A stretch of 27,659 nt of DNA. Origin: a virus. The translations under genes and the position numbers were made by a program. Location: the IMG/VR virus record IMGVR_UViG_3300022912_000403, positions 1 to 27,659 of that record. One strand, written 5' to 3'. This document shows positions 10,204 through 17,588 of this stretch, piece after piece (positions within the stretch are counted from its first letter, which is position 1; each line of letters begins with the position of its first letter). The notes below the pieces were generated by a model, which was given only the letters and a program-made list of their open reading frames with translations, made no database searches and was not told the DNA's origin.

Positions 10204-11157
10204 ATGGGATATTTAAATAATTCAAACAGAACATTAGACGCTATATTGACAAAAAAAGGTCGTGAAATATTGTCAAGTGGTGGAGATTTTAATGTTACTA
10301 AATTTGCATTGGGTGATGATGAGATTGATTACTCGCTATGGGATACTACTCATACAAAGGGTACAGATTTCTATGGTGCAGTAATTGATAATTTACCAGC
10401 ACTTGAACCTTTCAACGATCCTTCCGAGATTATGAAATATAAACTTGTATCACGGACAGATGGAGTTCAAGCAATGGCAAAGTTAATAGAAAATCCGGGC
10501 ACACAAACATCTCTTAACAACCTAAAGTGGTACGCCGATGATGTATCAGGAGATGGTGGAACAAGAGTCCGAGTTGGAAACACGGCCTATTATCTTGGTT
10601 TGGGAACAACATTTGGTGTTGGTCATGTTAATAATAGTGATCTTACAATAGATTATGTTGGTGGGGATGATTCAATTTTCGAAGAAGGATATAGAAGTGA
10701 AATGTTTACACTGACAGTATTGGATACTACTGTGGCAGTATTGGCACCACTATACAAAGCCCTTCCAAATAAAGAGTACCCAGTTATTTCATTGGGTGGT
10801 GGTGGTAATCGAAAAAAGAGAAAACCCGGTCGTGGTGCACCCTCAGGTGGTATGCAAGATTCTGATAGAGACAAATGGTTTCCATTTGTAAAGTCAGTAC
10901 AACATCTTTCACAAACAATAAAAGGATGTTTAGTTTCAGATGGTGGTACATTCACCCACAGTAGAGGTAATAACTTTGCACCTACATTAAATGGGGCAAT
11001 AGCATTATATCCAAAGAAAATTTCATCTGCATCTTCACCGGCAAAAACTTCTATAATTGTCGCCGGAGAAAGTTCAGGAGCAGTTGTAGAGTTTAATGTT
11101 ACTATTACACATAGAGCTACAGGTATAAGACCAGCTGACGACGCAACATCTGCATAA
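10204..11157 (+). CDS. Virion-associated protein, paralogue 1 of the 'MG(Y/F)(L/I)N' family
   Basis: This 317-residue protein of unknown function is the longest member of a four-gene tandem family. The conserved N-terminal domain (about residues 1-85) carries LTKKGREIL, TKFALGDDEIDY.LWD and a (G/A)VI(D/E)N.P..E motif. A glycine/basic-rich linker (about 200-220) precedes a small beta-rich C-terminal domain with the motif TSIIV.GESSGAVVEF, also found in the gene at 11196 and as a separate gene at 13494. There is no signal peptide or membrane segment. The start is fixed by AGGAGA at 10191-10196. A structural role is inferred from its position between the giant tail-type gene and further structural paralogues. 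Confidence 0.75.
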   Translation: MGYLNNSNRTLDAILTKKGREILSSGGDFNVTKFALGDDEIDYSLWDTTHTKGTDFYGAVIDNLPALEPFNDPSEIMKYKLVSRTDGVQAMAKLIENPGTQTSLNNLKWYADDVSGDGGTRVRVGNTAYYLGLGTTFGVGHVNNSDLTIDYVGGDDSIFEEGYRSEMFTLTVLDTTVAVLAPLYKALPNKEYPVISLGGGGNRKKRKPGRGAPSGGMQDSDRDKWFPFVKSVQHLSQTIKGCLVSDGGTFTHSRGNNFAPTLNGAIALYPKKISSASSPAKTSIIVAGESSGAVVEFNVTITHRATGIRPADDATSA

Positions 11158-11181
11158 TAAATAAAAGTAATTTTTATTTAT
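11157..11181. repeat. AT-only inverted repeat
   Basis: ATAAATAAAA (11157-11166) and TTTTATTTAT (11172-11181) form a perfect 10-base-pair inverted repeat around GTAAT, starting at the last base of the preceding stop codon. Its right arm overlaps the TATTTATA octamer, so hairpin and octamer may be one signal. It lacks the GC pairs of a normal intrinsic terminator. Confidence 0.45.
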
Positions 11182-11182
11182 A
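11175..11182 (+). promoter_or_regulatory. TATTTATA octamer, copy 2
   Basis: This exact copy ends only 4 bases before the AGGAG ribosome binding site of the gene at 11196. If it were a -10 element, transcription would begin inside the ribosome binding site. This copy therefore argues for an mRNA-level or 3'-end role, or for an unusual promoter geometry. Confidence 0.4.
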
Positions 11183-11195
11183 AAAAGGAGTCCTT

Positions 11196-11885
11196 ATGGG
11201 ATTTATAAATAACACTTCGTATATACTGAATGCAGTATTAACAAAGAAAGGTAGAGAATATCTTGCAAAAAGTGATGGTAAGTTTAATATTACTAAATTT
11301 GCTTTAGCGGACGATGAGATAGATTATACCTTATGGGATCATGCACATCCAAAAGGATCAGATTATTATGGGGCCGTTTTAGAGTCCACTCCTATGTTAG
11401 AACCTTGTGTGGATCCAGAAGTTGTGATGAAGTATAAATTAATTACACAACCAGTTGGAACGCGGGCATTACCGTATATAGAAAATATTACACAGGCTAT
11501 AAACGGTAATAAGTTAAAGTCTATAGTGAATGATGATGGATGGACACTTACAGATATGACATTAAATCCTACAACCGTTGGGGCAAACAATGTTTATTCA
11601 GCAGAAAAATATAGTTATTTGGTGTTGAATAATAATGTGATTGATATTAGAATTGGAGCAATAAATCCAACGACTGCTCCTACATTCGATAGTTTACCAG
11701 AAACTGGAGCAGTTTATGGTGAAGAAAGTGGTAGAATGAGTAAAAAAGTTGTAAATAAAATTACAACAATTAGGGCAAGGCAGATGACATCTGATAGAGA
11801 AACATCAATTATAATAACCGGTCAAATGTCAGGAGCAGTTTATGTTCTTCGGGTTCAAGTTGGATATGAAGATCAAAGGACTTAA
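11196..11885 (+). CDS. Virion-associated protein, paralogue 2 of the 'MG(Y/F)(L/I)N' family
   Basis: This 229-residue protein shares the N-terminal domain of its neighbour at 10204 (LTKKGREYL, TKFALADDEIDYTLWD, GAVLE..P.LEP) and the C-terminal beta motif ETSIIITGQMSGAVYVL. It lacks the glycine/basic linker, so it shows the family in its simplest two-domain form. The start follows AAGGAG at 11185-11190. No catalytic motif, signal peptide or membrane helix is visible. Function is unknown; it is probably a virion component by context. Confidence 0.75.
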   Translation: MGFINNTSYILNAVLTKKGREYLAKSDGKFNITKFALADDEIDYTLWDHAHPKGSDYYGAVLESTPMLEPCVDPEVVMKYKLITQPVGTRALPYIENITQAINGNKLKSIVNDDGWTLTDMTLNPTTVGANNVYSAEKYSYLVLNNNVIDIRIGAINPTTAPTFDSLPETGAVYGEESGRMSKKVVNKITTIRARQMTSDRETSIIITGQMSGAVYVLRVQVGYEDQRT

Positions 11886-11887
11886 TA

Positions 11888-12391
11888 ATGGGATTTATAA
11901 ATAAAGATACTTTAACTGTTGATGCGATACTCACTAAAAAAGGTATAGATTATTTAAGGACTGCAGTATTTGGTCAAAATCAAAATGCTGAACACGTAAT
12001 TACAAAATTTGCATTATCTGATGATGAAATAGATTATGGTTTGTGGGATACTACACCAAGTGGTTCAAATTTTGTAAAACCATATGGACAGGTGATTGAT
12101 AACCAACCTTTAACAGAACCAATGGTTACTAATAATGAAAATATGAGGTATTTTTTGTTCAAGGATGGTATAGTTTTTGATACGGCACCAGAACCGGCGG
12201 ATGTAACACCACCAATTACAAGTTTTAATATGTTTCGAGGCAGAAAAAAAGAATTTAGTTTATTTAGAGGTGGTAGTCCAAAAAGTTTATATCAAGGACG
12301 GACAACTGAAAAACAAAAACAAGAACAAAAGCAAACAAGCAAACGAGATACAGGTGAACGACAACAAGGACGCCGTAGAGATGGGAAATAA
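11888..12391 (+). CDS. Virion-associated protein, paralogue 3 with basic/Gln-rich tail
   Basis: This 167-residue protein has the family N-terminal domain (LTKKGIDYL, TKFALSDDEIDYGLWD, a few extra residues before TKFAL) but not the C-terminal beta domain. Instead, residues from about 125 on are very rich in Lys, Arg and Gln and end GRRRDGK, so they are probably disordered and able to bind nucleic acid or acidic surfaces. The ATG sits 2 bases after the previous stop, with AAAGGA at 11876-11881 inside the end of the previous gene as its likely ribosome binding site. The missing C-terminal domain suggests domain loss or replacement. Confidence 0.7.
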   Translation: MGFINKDTLTVDAILTKKGIDYLRTAVFGQNQNAEHVITKFALSDDEIDYGLWDTTPSGSNFVKPYGQVIDNQPLTEPMVTNNENMRYFLFKDGIVFDTAPEPADVTPPITSFNMFRGRKKEFSLFRGGSPKSLYQGRTTEKQKQEQKQTSKRDTGERQQGRRRDGK

Positions 12392-12393
12392 AT

Positions 12394-13203
12394 ATGGGAT
12401 ATTTAGATAAAACAACTATGTCTGTAACTGCACATTTTACTAAAAGGGGACGAGAGATTTTAGCAAACGCACTTTCGGGGGTTACTGATGATTCTTATGT
12501 GATTACACAATTTGCACTTGGTGATGATGAAATCGATTATGGTTTATGGGATGAAACACAGGCATCTAATTTGGAGGGTAGAATTATAGAAAATATGCCA
12601 GTACTTGAATCATTTGTGAATCAAAAAGAAATTATGAATTCATTTATAATAGACCCCCCAGAAATACCTTTTGGATCTAAAATTTCAAATGTTTTAGATC
12701 AGATGATATTGGAGAGTAGAAATGAAATTATTGATATAATTCCATCAACAGAAAATCATGGTGAAACAGAAGAATATGAATTTTTTCTTGAACATGACAA
12801 TTTATTTGAGATGTATGATCCATTTACTGCTCCAATAACAAATTTTACTATGGGTATCGCAAAAGGTGATGTACCAATGACAGATTTTATTATGAGTGTT
12901 GCAGCTCCACCAGAACCTCCACCAACCGCTGATTTTACTGAAATGCACCATCCTTCGGGACTTGCACCTTTAAACGTAGAGTTTACTGATACATCAATAG
13001 GTGATAATTTAACATATCTATGGAATTTTGGTGATGGACAGACATCTAATGAACAGAATCCAAATAATGTATATACAAATAGTGGAGAGTATACGGTTAC
13101 TTTAGTAGTTACTAATAATGTTGGAACTCACACTAAAACCGGTTTGATCACGGCGGTTCAAGAGTCAAGTGGTGGTGGTGAAGATGATGAACCAGTATTA
13201 TAA
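12394..13203 (+). CDS. Virion-associated protein, paralogue 4 with C-terminal PKD domain
   Basis: This 269-residue protein joins the family N-terminal domain (FTKRGREIL, TQFALGDDEIDYGLWD) to a PKD domain at about residues 180-260, recognised by YLWNFGDGQTS, the NP....Y spacing and the GEYTVTLVVTN strand. PKD domains are Ig-like folds common on surface and virion proteins, where they space or bind. A proline-rich linker (APPEPPPTADF) separates the two parts. The ATG lies 2 bases after the previous stop. A surface-exposed virion part that contacts polymers or receptors is the likely role; this is inference. Confidence 0.75.
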   Translation: MGYLDKTTMSVTAHFTKRGREILANALSGVTDDSYVITQFALGDDEIDYGLWDETQASNLEGRIIENMPVLESFVNQKEIMNSFIIDPPEIPFGSKISNVLDQMILESRNEIIDIIPSTENHGETEEYEFFLEHDNLFEMYDPFTAPITNFTMGIAKGDVPMTDFIMSVAAPPEPPPTADFTEMHHPSGLAPLNVEFTDTSIGDNLTYLWNFGDGQTSNEQNPNNVYTNSGEYTVTLVVTNNVGTHTKTGLITAVQESSGGGEDDEPVL

Positions 13204-13420
13204 ATAAAAACGAGGAGTAGAAGATGGCAATATCAGGAAATGTACCTTTAACCGTAGAGTTTAGTGATACATCTACGGGAGATAATTTAACATATTTGTG
13301 GGATTTTGGAGATGGTCAAAAATCTACAGAACAAAATCCAAATCATGAATATGCTGCATCAGGACAATACAAAGTTACTTTAACAACTACTAACAATTAT
13401 GGTTCTGACACTAAAAGTGA
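12950..13420 (+). repeat. Tandemly duplicated PKD-coding segment
   Basis: The PKD region of the gene at 12394 (about 12970-13140) and that of the gene at 13224 (about 13245-13420) align closely in DNA as well as protein, for example GATAATTTAACATAT in both and the FGDGQ and NPN codons. High DNA similarity indicates a relatively recent local duplication, with the second copy left as its own reading frame. Confidence 0.65.
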
Positions 13421-13478
13421 TATCGTTACTGCAACATCTACTACGGGTGGAGATGGGGACTATAGCGGTGGATATTAA
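13224..13478 (+). CDS. Stand-alone single PKD-domain protein
   Basis: These 84 residues are almost entirely one PKD domain ([28 protein letters not shown]) with a Gly/Asp/Ser tail. A good ribosome binding site, GAGGAG at 13212-13217, precedes the ATG, which argues that it is translated. There is no signal peptide. It is a duplicate of the PKD domain of the gene just upstream. Two tandem TAA codons end it, and the same frame then opens again into the gene at 13494. It could be a small virion decoration domain or a fragment of a once longer protein. Confidence 0.6.
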   Translation: MAISGNVPLTVEFSDTSTGDNLTYLWDFGDGQKSTEQNPNHEYAASGQYKVTLTTTNNYGSDTKSDIVTATSTTGGDGDYSGGY

Positions 13479-13493
13479 TAAGAATTAAATTAT

Positions 13494-13748
13494 ATGTTAA
13501 GTGCAAAACAAATACCAAAAGATGGAATTGGCCGGGAAAAAACTTTATATGGACGAGGAGTCCGTTTAAAGGCAAAAAATTTAAGTAAAATTTCATCAAC
13601 AACATTAAAAATAACAGGAATGACAAGTGGAGCAGTACAGTATATTGATATTGTTGTTAAAAATGGTACACCTGCAAGATTTAGTCCACCCAGTGAAACT
13701 CCACCATTAGGTGAACTGGACAAAGACAAGGACAAAGACAAGAAGTAA
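13494..13748 (+). CDS. Isolated C-terminal domain of the 'MG(Y/F)(L/I)N' structural family
   Basis: This 84-residue reading frame carries the beta motif TTLKITGMTSGAVQYIDIVV, which matches the C-terminal ends of the proteins at 10204 and 11196. Its own C-terminus is proline-rich, then a KDKDKDKK run encoded by two 12-base GACAAAGACAAG units (13719-13742). It lies in the same frame as the PKD gene upstream, separated only by two TAA codons and four sense codons. No ribosome binding site is visible before its ATG, so it may be poorly translated or a relic. After its stop the same frame continues with 21 charged codons to 13814. Confidence 0.45.
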   Translation: MLSAKQIPKDGIGREKTLYGRGVRLKAKNLSKISSTTLKITGMTSGAVQYIDIVVKNGTPARFSPPSETPPLGELDKDKDKDKK

Positions 13749-13819
13749 GACAGAAAGATGGACGAGAGACAGAAAGAAGATAAATCTCGTCAAAAAATTA
13801 GTGATTTTAAATAATAACA

Positions 13820-13827
13820 TATTTATA
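13820..13827 (+). promoter_or_regulatory. TATTTATA octamer, copy 3
   Basis: This exact copy lies 7 bases before AAGGAG of the gene at 13847 and 6 bases after the last stop of the in-frame charged tail ending at 13814. It marks the boundary between the two structural gene families. Confidence 0.4.
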
Positions 13828-13846
13828 TGTAACAAGGAGATAAACA

Positions 13847-14905
13847 ATGGCAAGCAATTTCTTCACAGATATAACTGCAGAAGATAAACGGACTAATGTA
13901 TTAAGTACTATATCTTCCCCCGTGTGGTCTAATGGAACAGCAACTTTAACTGCGTTCTATACAAGTTCGACACAAAGTGGAAGTAGTGGTGATTATTACC
14001 TTGATGTCTATGATAAAGCTGGTAGTGATGCTACTCGAGCCGTCCAATTTGCTGTAGCATACGGACATATCGAAGGAAGTGGTTCTTTATCCACTTCTGC
14101 GGGTAACAACCCATCAAAGGCTATATATCGACAATTCAGAAATATCTGTATAAAAAACGCATCGAGTGAAACTCGATTTAATTTCAACGCTAATGGCGAT
14201 GGAACAACTTACCAAGCAAAGGACGTTTTCGTAATCAATGTAAACAGAGCACGGTATAGAGAAAAGATAGATCCAGGTAACTGGGAACTCCATTTGAGTG
14301 GAAGTGGTCAATCGAATATTATGAAACTAATTGATGATAGTGGAGCAACATCCGATTCATCTGTAAAGGCATCTCAGCGAGTTTTTAATATAGTTAGTGG
14401 TTCTATTACAAATGGAACTTCGAGAACACACGCTACTGCAATAGCAGCTTCAGGAGGTGGTAGTGGTTCACTTGGATATTTTTATCCAGAACTCGGTATC
14501 ATTGTATTGAACGCAGAAGCAATTTCTGGTTCATATGTTGGTGGAACAGGTGGAATTACATTAACTCGTTCAAGTGGTACAGATGATTATACTAATTGGG
14601 AATTAGTTGATGCTATTTCACTTGGTAATAAATTCCAGGCCCGTAGAGAAGAACAAATTAAATCTTCTCATTATTTTTGTAGAGTAAAATCTGACCAGTA
14701 TAATTATAGTCAAAACCCGACTTACTATACAGGTTCAAATGCTGAATTACAAAATTCAACTTTTGTTCAAGATCCAAAATCGTATATAACTACGGTTGGA
14801 CTTTACAACGGTAAAAATGAATTATTAGCAGTAGCTAAATTAAGTCAACCCCTATTAAAGTCTAAAGATAGAGAAGCTGTAATTAAAGTTCGATTAGACT
14901 TTTAA
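13847..14905 (+). CDS. Virion structural protein, paralogue A of a three-gene family
   Basis: This 352-residue Ser/Gly-rich protein of unknown function carries family motifs: an opening F(T/K)D...(E/D)DKR.NV.ST, then YGH(I/V).GSGS, N.NRARYREK(I/M)DPGNWELHL, KLIDDSGAT, (F/Y)YPE(L/M)G(I/M)IVLN, and a C-terminal TTVGLYN.KNELLAV(A/S)KLSQP followed by KVRLD(F/Y). AAGGAGA at 13834-13840 sets the start. No signal peptide or transmembrane segment is present. The spaced structural gene block and the beta-rich, low-cysteine composition suggest a tail, baseplate or head decoration part. I cannot place it in a named T4 gene. Confidence 0.7.
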   Translation: MASNFFTDITAEDKRTNVLSTISSPVWSNGTATLTAFYTSSTQSGSSGDYYLDVYDKAGSDATRAVQFAVAYGHIEGSGSLSTSAGNNPSKAIYRQFRNICIKNASSETRFNFNANGDGTTYQAKDVFVINVNRARYREKIDPGNWELHLSGSGQSNIMKLIDDSGATSDSSVKASQRVFNIVSGSITNGTSRTHATAIAASGGGSGSLGYFYPELGIIVLNAEAISGSYVGGTGGITLTRSSGTDDYTNWELVDAISLGNKFQARREEQIKSSHYFCRVKSDQYNYSQNPTYYTGSNAELQNSTFVQDPKSYITTVGLYNGKNELLAVAKLSQPLLKSKDREAVIKVRLDF

Positions 14906-14922
14906 GGAAAGGAGAACCTTAA

Positions 14923-15984
14923 ATGTCTTTTAAAGTTTTTACAGACGATGACAAGCGAGAAAATGTAGTTAGTACTGTTGCAGAACCAATGTGGACAGAT
15001 GGAGCAACAAGTTTAACCACATTTTTTACTGGATCCATCCAAGATTCCAATAATGGAAAATATTATTATGATGTTCATACGACAACTGATCAAACTACAG
15101 ATGTGCAGTTTGCCGTATCATATGGTCATGTTAATGGTTCTGGCTCAGAAGGTTCTACTACTGCCGGAACAACGAATCCTTCAAAGGGAATATATTCTCA
15201 GTTAAGACAAGTTATACTTCCAGCACAAACGTTAAAATTTAATTTTCATGGAGGATCAGGAGTAAATCACTATAGCGACAATGTTTTCGCCATTGTTTGT
15301 AACAGAGCTCGTTATAGAGAAAAAATGGATCCAGGTAATTGGGAATTACATTTGATGAGTGGAAGTAGTAATTCAAGTGGTGAAGGTGGAAATAGTATTA
15401 TAAAGTTGATTGACGATAGTGGAGCTACTGCAGATCCAACTATTGGTGCAGCTAAACGAGAATTTAATATAGTTTCTGGTTCAATTGCAGATGGAGTATA
15501 TACTACCGCGTCTGCATCAGCAGCAGCAACAAATTCAGGTTCATTTGGTTTATTTTATCCAGAAATGGGTATGATTGTCTTGAATCCTAACTCTCTATCA
15601 TCAGTATCAGCTTCGGGAGCAGGTGGTGTTATTCAATCAGTAGGAACAAGTGCATCATCTAATGATTATAATCATAGAAAGATATTCAATTCTATAAAAA
15701 GTGGTTCGTATTTTGCATCGAGGAGAGAAGAAAGGAAACGAAGTTCTTTCTATTTTTGTAGAATTCCAAATTTTGAATTTAACCACAGTCAAAATCCATC
15801 TTATTTCACGGGTTCAAATGCACAATTAGTTAATAATGATTTCATTAAAGAACCAATTACTTATATAACTACAGTTGGACTTTATAATGATAAAAATGAA
15901 TTATTAGCAGTATCAAAATTGAGTCAACCATTCAAAAAAGACCCGAATACTGAAGCACTTATCAAAGTAAGACTTGATTACTAA
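14923..15984 (+). CDS. Virion structural protein, paralogue B
   Basis: This 353-residue close paralogue of the preceding gene is collinear along its whole length. It retains NRARYREKMDPGNWELHL, KLIDDSGATAD, FYPEMGMIVLN, YFCRIP.FE(F)NHSQNPSYFTGSNAQ and the C-terminal TTVGLYNDKNELLAVSKLSQP. The start follows AAAGGAGA at 14908-14915. The two genes are 17 bases apart and look co-transcribed. Divergence is greatest in the N-terminal surface-like region and in the Ser/Ala/Gly-rich loops, as expected for exposed loops of a multi-copy virion protein. Confidence 0.7.
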   Translation: MSFKVFTDDDKRENVVSTVAEPMWTDGATSLTTFFTGSIQDSNNGKYYYDVHTTTDQTTDVQFAVSYGHVNGSGSEGSTTAGTTNPSKGIYSQLRQVILPAQTLKFNFHGGSGVNHYSDNVFAIVCNRARYREKMDPGNWELHLMSGSSNSSGEGGNSIIKLIDDSGATADPTIGAAKREFNIVSGSIADGVYTTASASAAATNSGSFGLFYPEMGMIVLNPNSLSSVSASGAGGVIQSVGTSASSNDYNHRKIFNSIKSGSYFASRREERKRSSFYFCRIPNFEFNHSQNPSYFTGSNAQLVNNDFIKEPITYITTVGLYNDKNELLAVSKLSQPFKKDPNTEALIKVRLDY

Positions 15985-15995
15985 AGGAGATTCCA

Positions 15996-17123
15996 ATGTT
16001 TAAGGATATATCTTCTGATGACAGGTCAATCAAAACATTCAAAACTTATAAAAAATTTACCTTTACAAATCTTGATAGTGGAAGTGGTGTATTTGGTCTT
16101 GAGGGAATAAGTGGAAGTGTACATAATTTTGACACGGGTTCGGCAGCATCTCAAAGTTTTGGAGTTTATAATTCTGTTTCTAAAAGTTATGGTCATCCTT
16201 GGCATACTTGGTATAGTGCAGGAACTTTCTTTAAAATCCCAACTTATTTTCAAATTAGAAATTTATATTATCAGTACGATAACATACCAAATCCTAAATC
16301 TACTGAAACACGATATCCTTTATATGCCGGTGGGAATTGGAGTAGAAAATGGCCGCATGGCAGAGAGGATTCTGGTTGGGGTACAATAAATCCACGTAAA
16401 CTTGGTGGTAAGGTAAATGTTATAACAATTCCACAAGAGTATTTTGGTGAAGAAATAAAACCATACTCTGTTAAAATTCTTGACGATAGTGGTGAAGCCA
16501 CATTAGATTTACGAGATGATGGTCACGGACAACTTTATGATAATCAGTATTCGGCAAGTTTTGCAGCAGGAACTCCAGGTGGTAGTCCACAGACAGGTAG
16601 TGTTGTTGGTAATGTATTTTATGAACACGGTGTGATTACTATCACAGATACGGGTTCTTTATATTATTCTGCAAGTCTTAAAACAGATACAGATGGATTT
16701 TCAGTTGCATTTGAGTCATCAAAAACTTCTTATGAATATCAATATATGTGTAATATAAATGAATATCAATTTACAGGTACTACAAATCCAAGTGTAGTTA
16801 CCGGTAGAAGTGGTAGTATATACATACCACAGGGAGCGAGATATATTTATGATGGAAAATTAAAAGATTGGGAAAAAGGCTCACCCGATTATCAAAATAC
16901 TATTGATTTAGTATTACCCCCGGCCAGTAGTTCGTATTCTTCTTCATATAATACAGGGAATTATTACGAAAATTTCACAACGCATTCGGAATTTGGAACT
17001 TATGTTACTAATATAGGTCTTTATAATCCTGAAAATGAGTTGATGGCTATCGCAAAACTTTCAAATCCAATTAAAAATGATAAAGATTTACCTATTTCAT
17101 TTTTAGTTCGTTTTGATTCGTAA
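15996..17123 (+). CDS. Virion structural protein, paralogue C (diverged)
   Basis: This 375-residue protein keeps the family's landmarks in looser form: an opening FKDIS.DDRS, YGHPWHTW in place of YGH..GSGS, KILDDSGEATLD, F(Y)EHGVITI in place of FYPELGIIVL, and a clear C-terminal (T)NIGLYNPENELMAIAKLSNP then FLVRFD. The Trp/Tyr-rich insert between residues 70 and 140 (GNWSRKWPHGRED) is specific to it. AAAGGAGA at 15984-15991 precedes the ATG. It probably occupies a related but distinct site in the same structure. Confidence 0.7.
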   Translation: MFKDISSDDRSIKTFKTYKKFTFTNLDSGSGVFGLEGISGSVHNFDTGSAASQSFGVYNSVSKSYGHPWHTWYSAGTFFKIPTYFQIRNLYYQYDNIPNPKSTETRYPLYAGGNWSRKWPHGREDSGWGTINPRKLGGKVNVITIPQEYFGEEIKPYSVKILDDSGEATLDLRDDGHGQLYDNQYSASFAAGTPGGSPQTGSVVGNVFYEHGVITITDTGSLYYSASLKTDTDGFSVAFESSKTSYEYQYMCNINEYQFTGTTNPSVVTGRSGSIYIPQGARYIYDGKLKDWEKGSPDYQNTIDLVLPPASSSYSSSYNTGNYYENFTTHSEFGTYVTNIGLYNPENELMAIAKLSNPIKNDKDLPISFLVRFDS

Positions 17124-17140
17124 ATTCGCCGTATATATTA

Positions 17141-17148
17141 TATTTATT
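17141..17148 (+). promoter_or_regulatory. TATTTATT, one-base variant of the TATTTATA octamer
   Basis: It lies 18 bases after the last structural paralogue's stop and 39 bases before the ATG at 17187, in an AT-rich gap. It matches 7 of 8 positions of the octamer and opens the envelope-directed gene block. Confidence 0.3.
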
Positions 17149-17186
17149 AGTGTAATAAAAACAATATAATATAGGAGAATAGATTC

Positions 17187-17534
17187 ATGGACAACCAGGC
17201 ACAAGGTCTTGTCGAGGGATTGATAGGACAATATGGTTGGTTATTTTTAGCAGGAGTGGGGACACTCATTTTTCAAAATACCATAAGAGAAGCAGTAGAT
17301 GGGTTTATGATCTTTTTAGGTAATGATTATAACGAAGATGACGTTGTAGAAGTCGATGGGGAACCCGGTCGTATAGTACGAGTCAGTATGTGGAAAACCG
17401 TATTTTTTATCTATCACATAGTGGGTGGTAAAATAGTCGGTGGTTCTAAATTAGTCGTAGCAAATTCTAAATTAAAAGACCTAAAAATCGAAAAACCGTT
17501 AGCAAATCTTGATTTATCCAAGTATGAAAAATAA
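17187..17534 (+). CDS. Minimal MscS-like membrane protein (pore helix plus beta domain)
   Basis: These 115 residues resemble the core of the small-conductance mechanosensitive channel MscS. A hydrophobic helix (about 14-44, ending QNTIREAVDGFMIFLG) matches TM3, which lines the pore and is normally followed by a 'P(F/Y)..GD.V' turn. Here the turn reads NDYNEDDVVEVDG, then the beta-domain pattern GEPGRIVRVSMWKTVFF and the terminal VANSKL, equal to the MscS 'IPNSKL' motif. TM1, TM2 and the C-terminal cage domain of the roughly 286-residue E. coli protein are missing. The start follows ATAGGAG. A membrane-gating, host-channel-interfering or lysis-related role is possible; which one cannot be read from sequence. 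Confidence 0.7.
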   Translation: MDNQAQGLVEGLIGQYGWLFLAGVGTLIFQNTIREAVDGFMIFLGNDYNEDDVVEVDGEPGRIVRVSMWKTVFFIYHIVGGKIVGGSKLVVANSKLKDLKIEKPLANLDLSKYEK

Positions 17535-17544
17535 ACAAACATGA

Positions 17545-17552
17545 TATTTATA
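17545..17552 (+). promoter_or_regulatory. TATTTATA octamer, copy 5
   Basis: This exact copy lies 11 bases after the MscS-like gene's stop and 36 bases before the ATG at 17589. A small hairpin follows it directly. Confidence 0.4.
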
Positions 17553-17553
17553 A

Positions 17554-17572
17554 TAGTAGAGTAACGCTACTA
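17554..17572 (+). other. Small leader hairpin
   Basis: TAGTAG (17554-17559) and CTACTA (17567-17572) can pair across a 7-base loop. It sits between the octamer and the GGGAG ribosome binding site of the beta-barrel gene. There is no T-run, so it is not a standard terminator; it could be a 5' mRNA stabiliser or chance. Confidence 0.3.
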
Positions 17573-17588
17573 ACATGGGAGAAAACAG

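Noticed and set aside
10653-10955. Minus-strand reading frames, including this 100-residue one
   Set aside because: All minus-strand frames lie opposite well-supported + genes and show no family motifs, and no minus-strand promoter or ribosome binding site was convincing.
13758-13814. 18-residue Lys/Glu/Arg-rich reading frame after the orphan C-terminal domain
   Set aside because: Too short and without ribosome binding site to call a gene; kept only as part of the split-frame observation.
13224-13814. Stop-codon reassignment or programmed readthrough of TAA
   Set aside because: Almost all other genes end properly at TAA, TAG and TGA also serve as stops (19852-19854, 23339-23341), and two TAA codons stand in tandem, which argues against readthrough.
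16111-16389. 92-residue + strand reading frame inside structural paralogue C
   Set aside because: Ile/Leu-rich composition is a by-product of the AT-rich overlapping frame; the main frame has clear paralogues.
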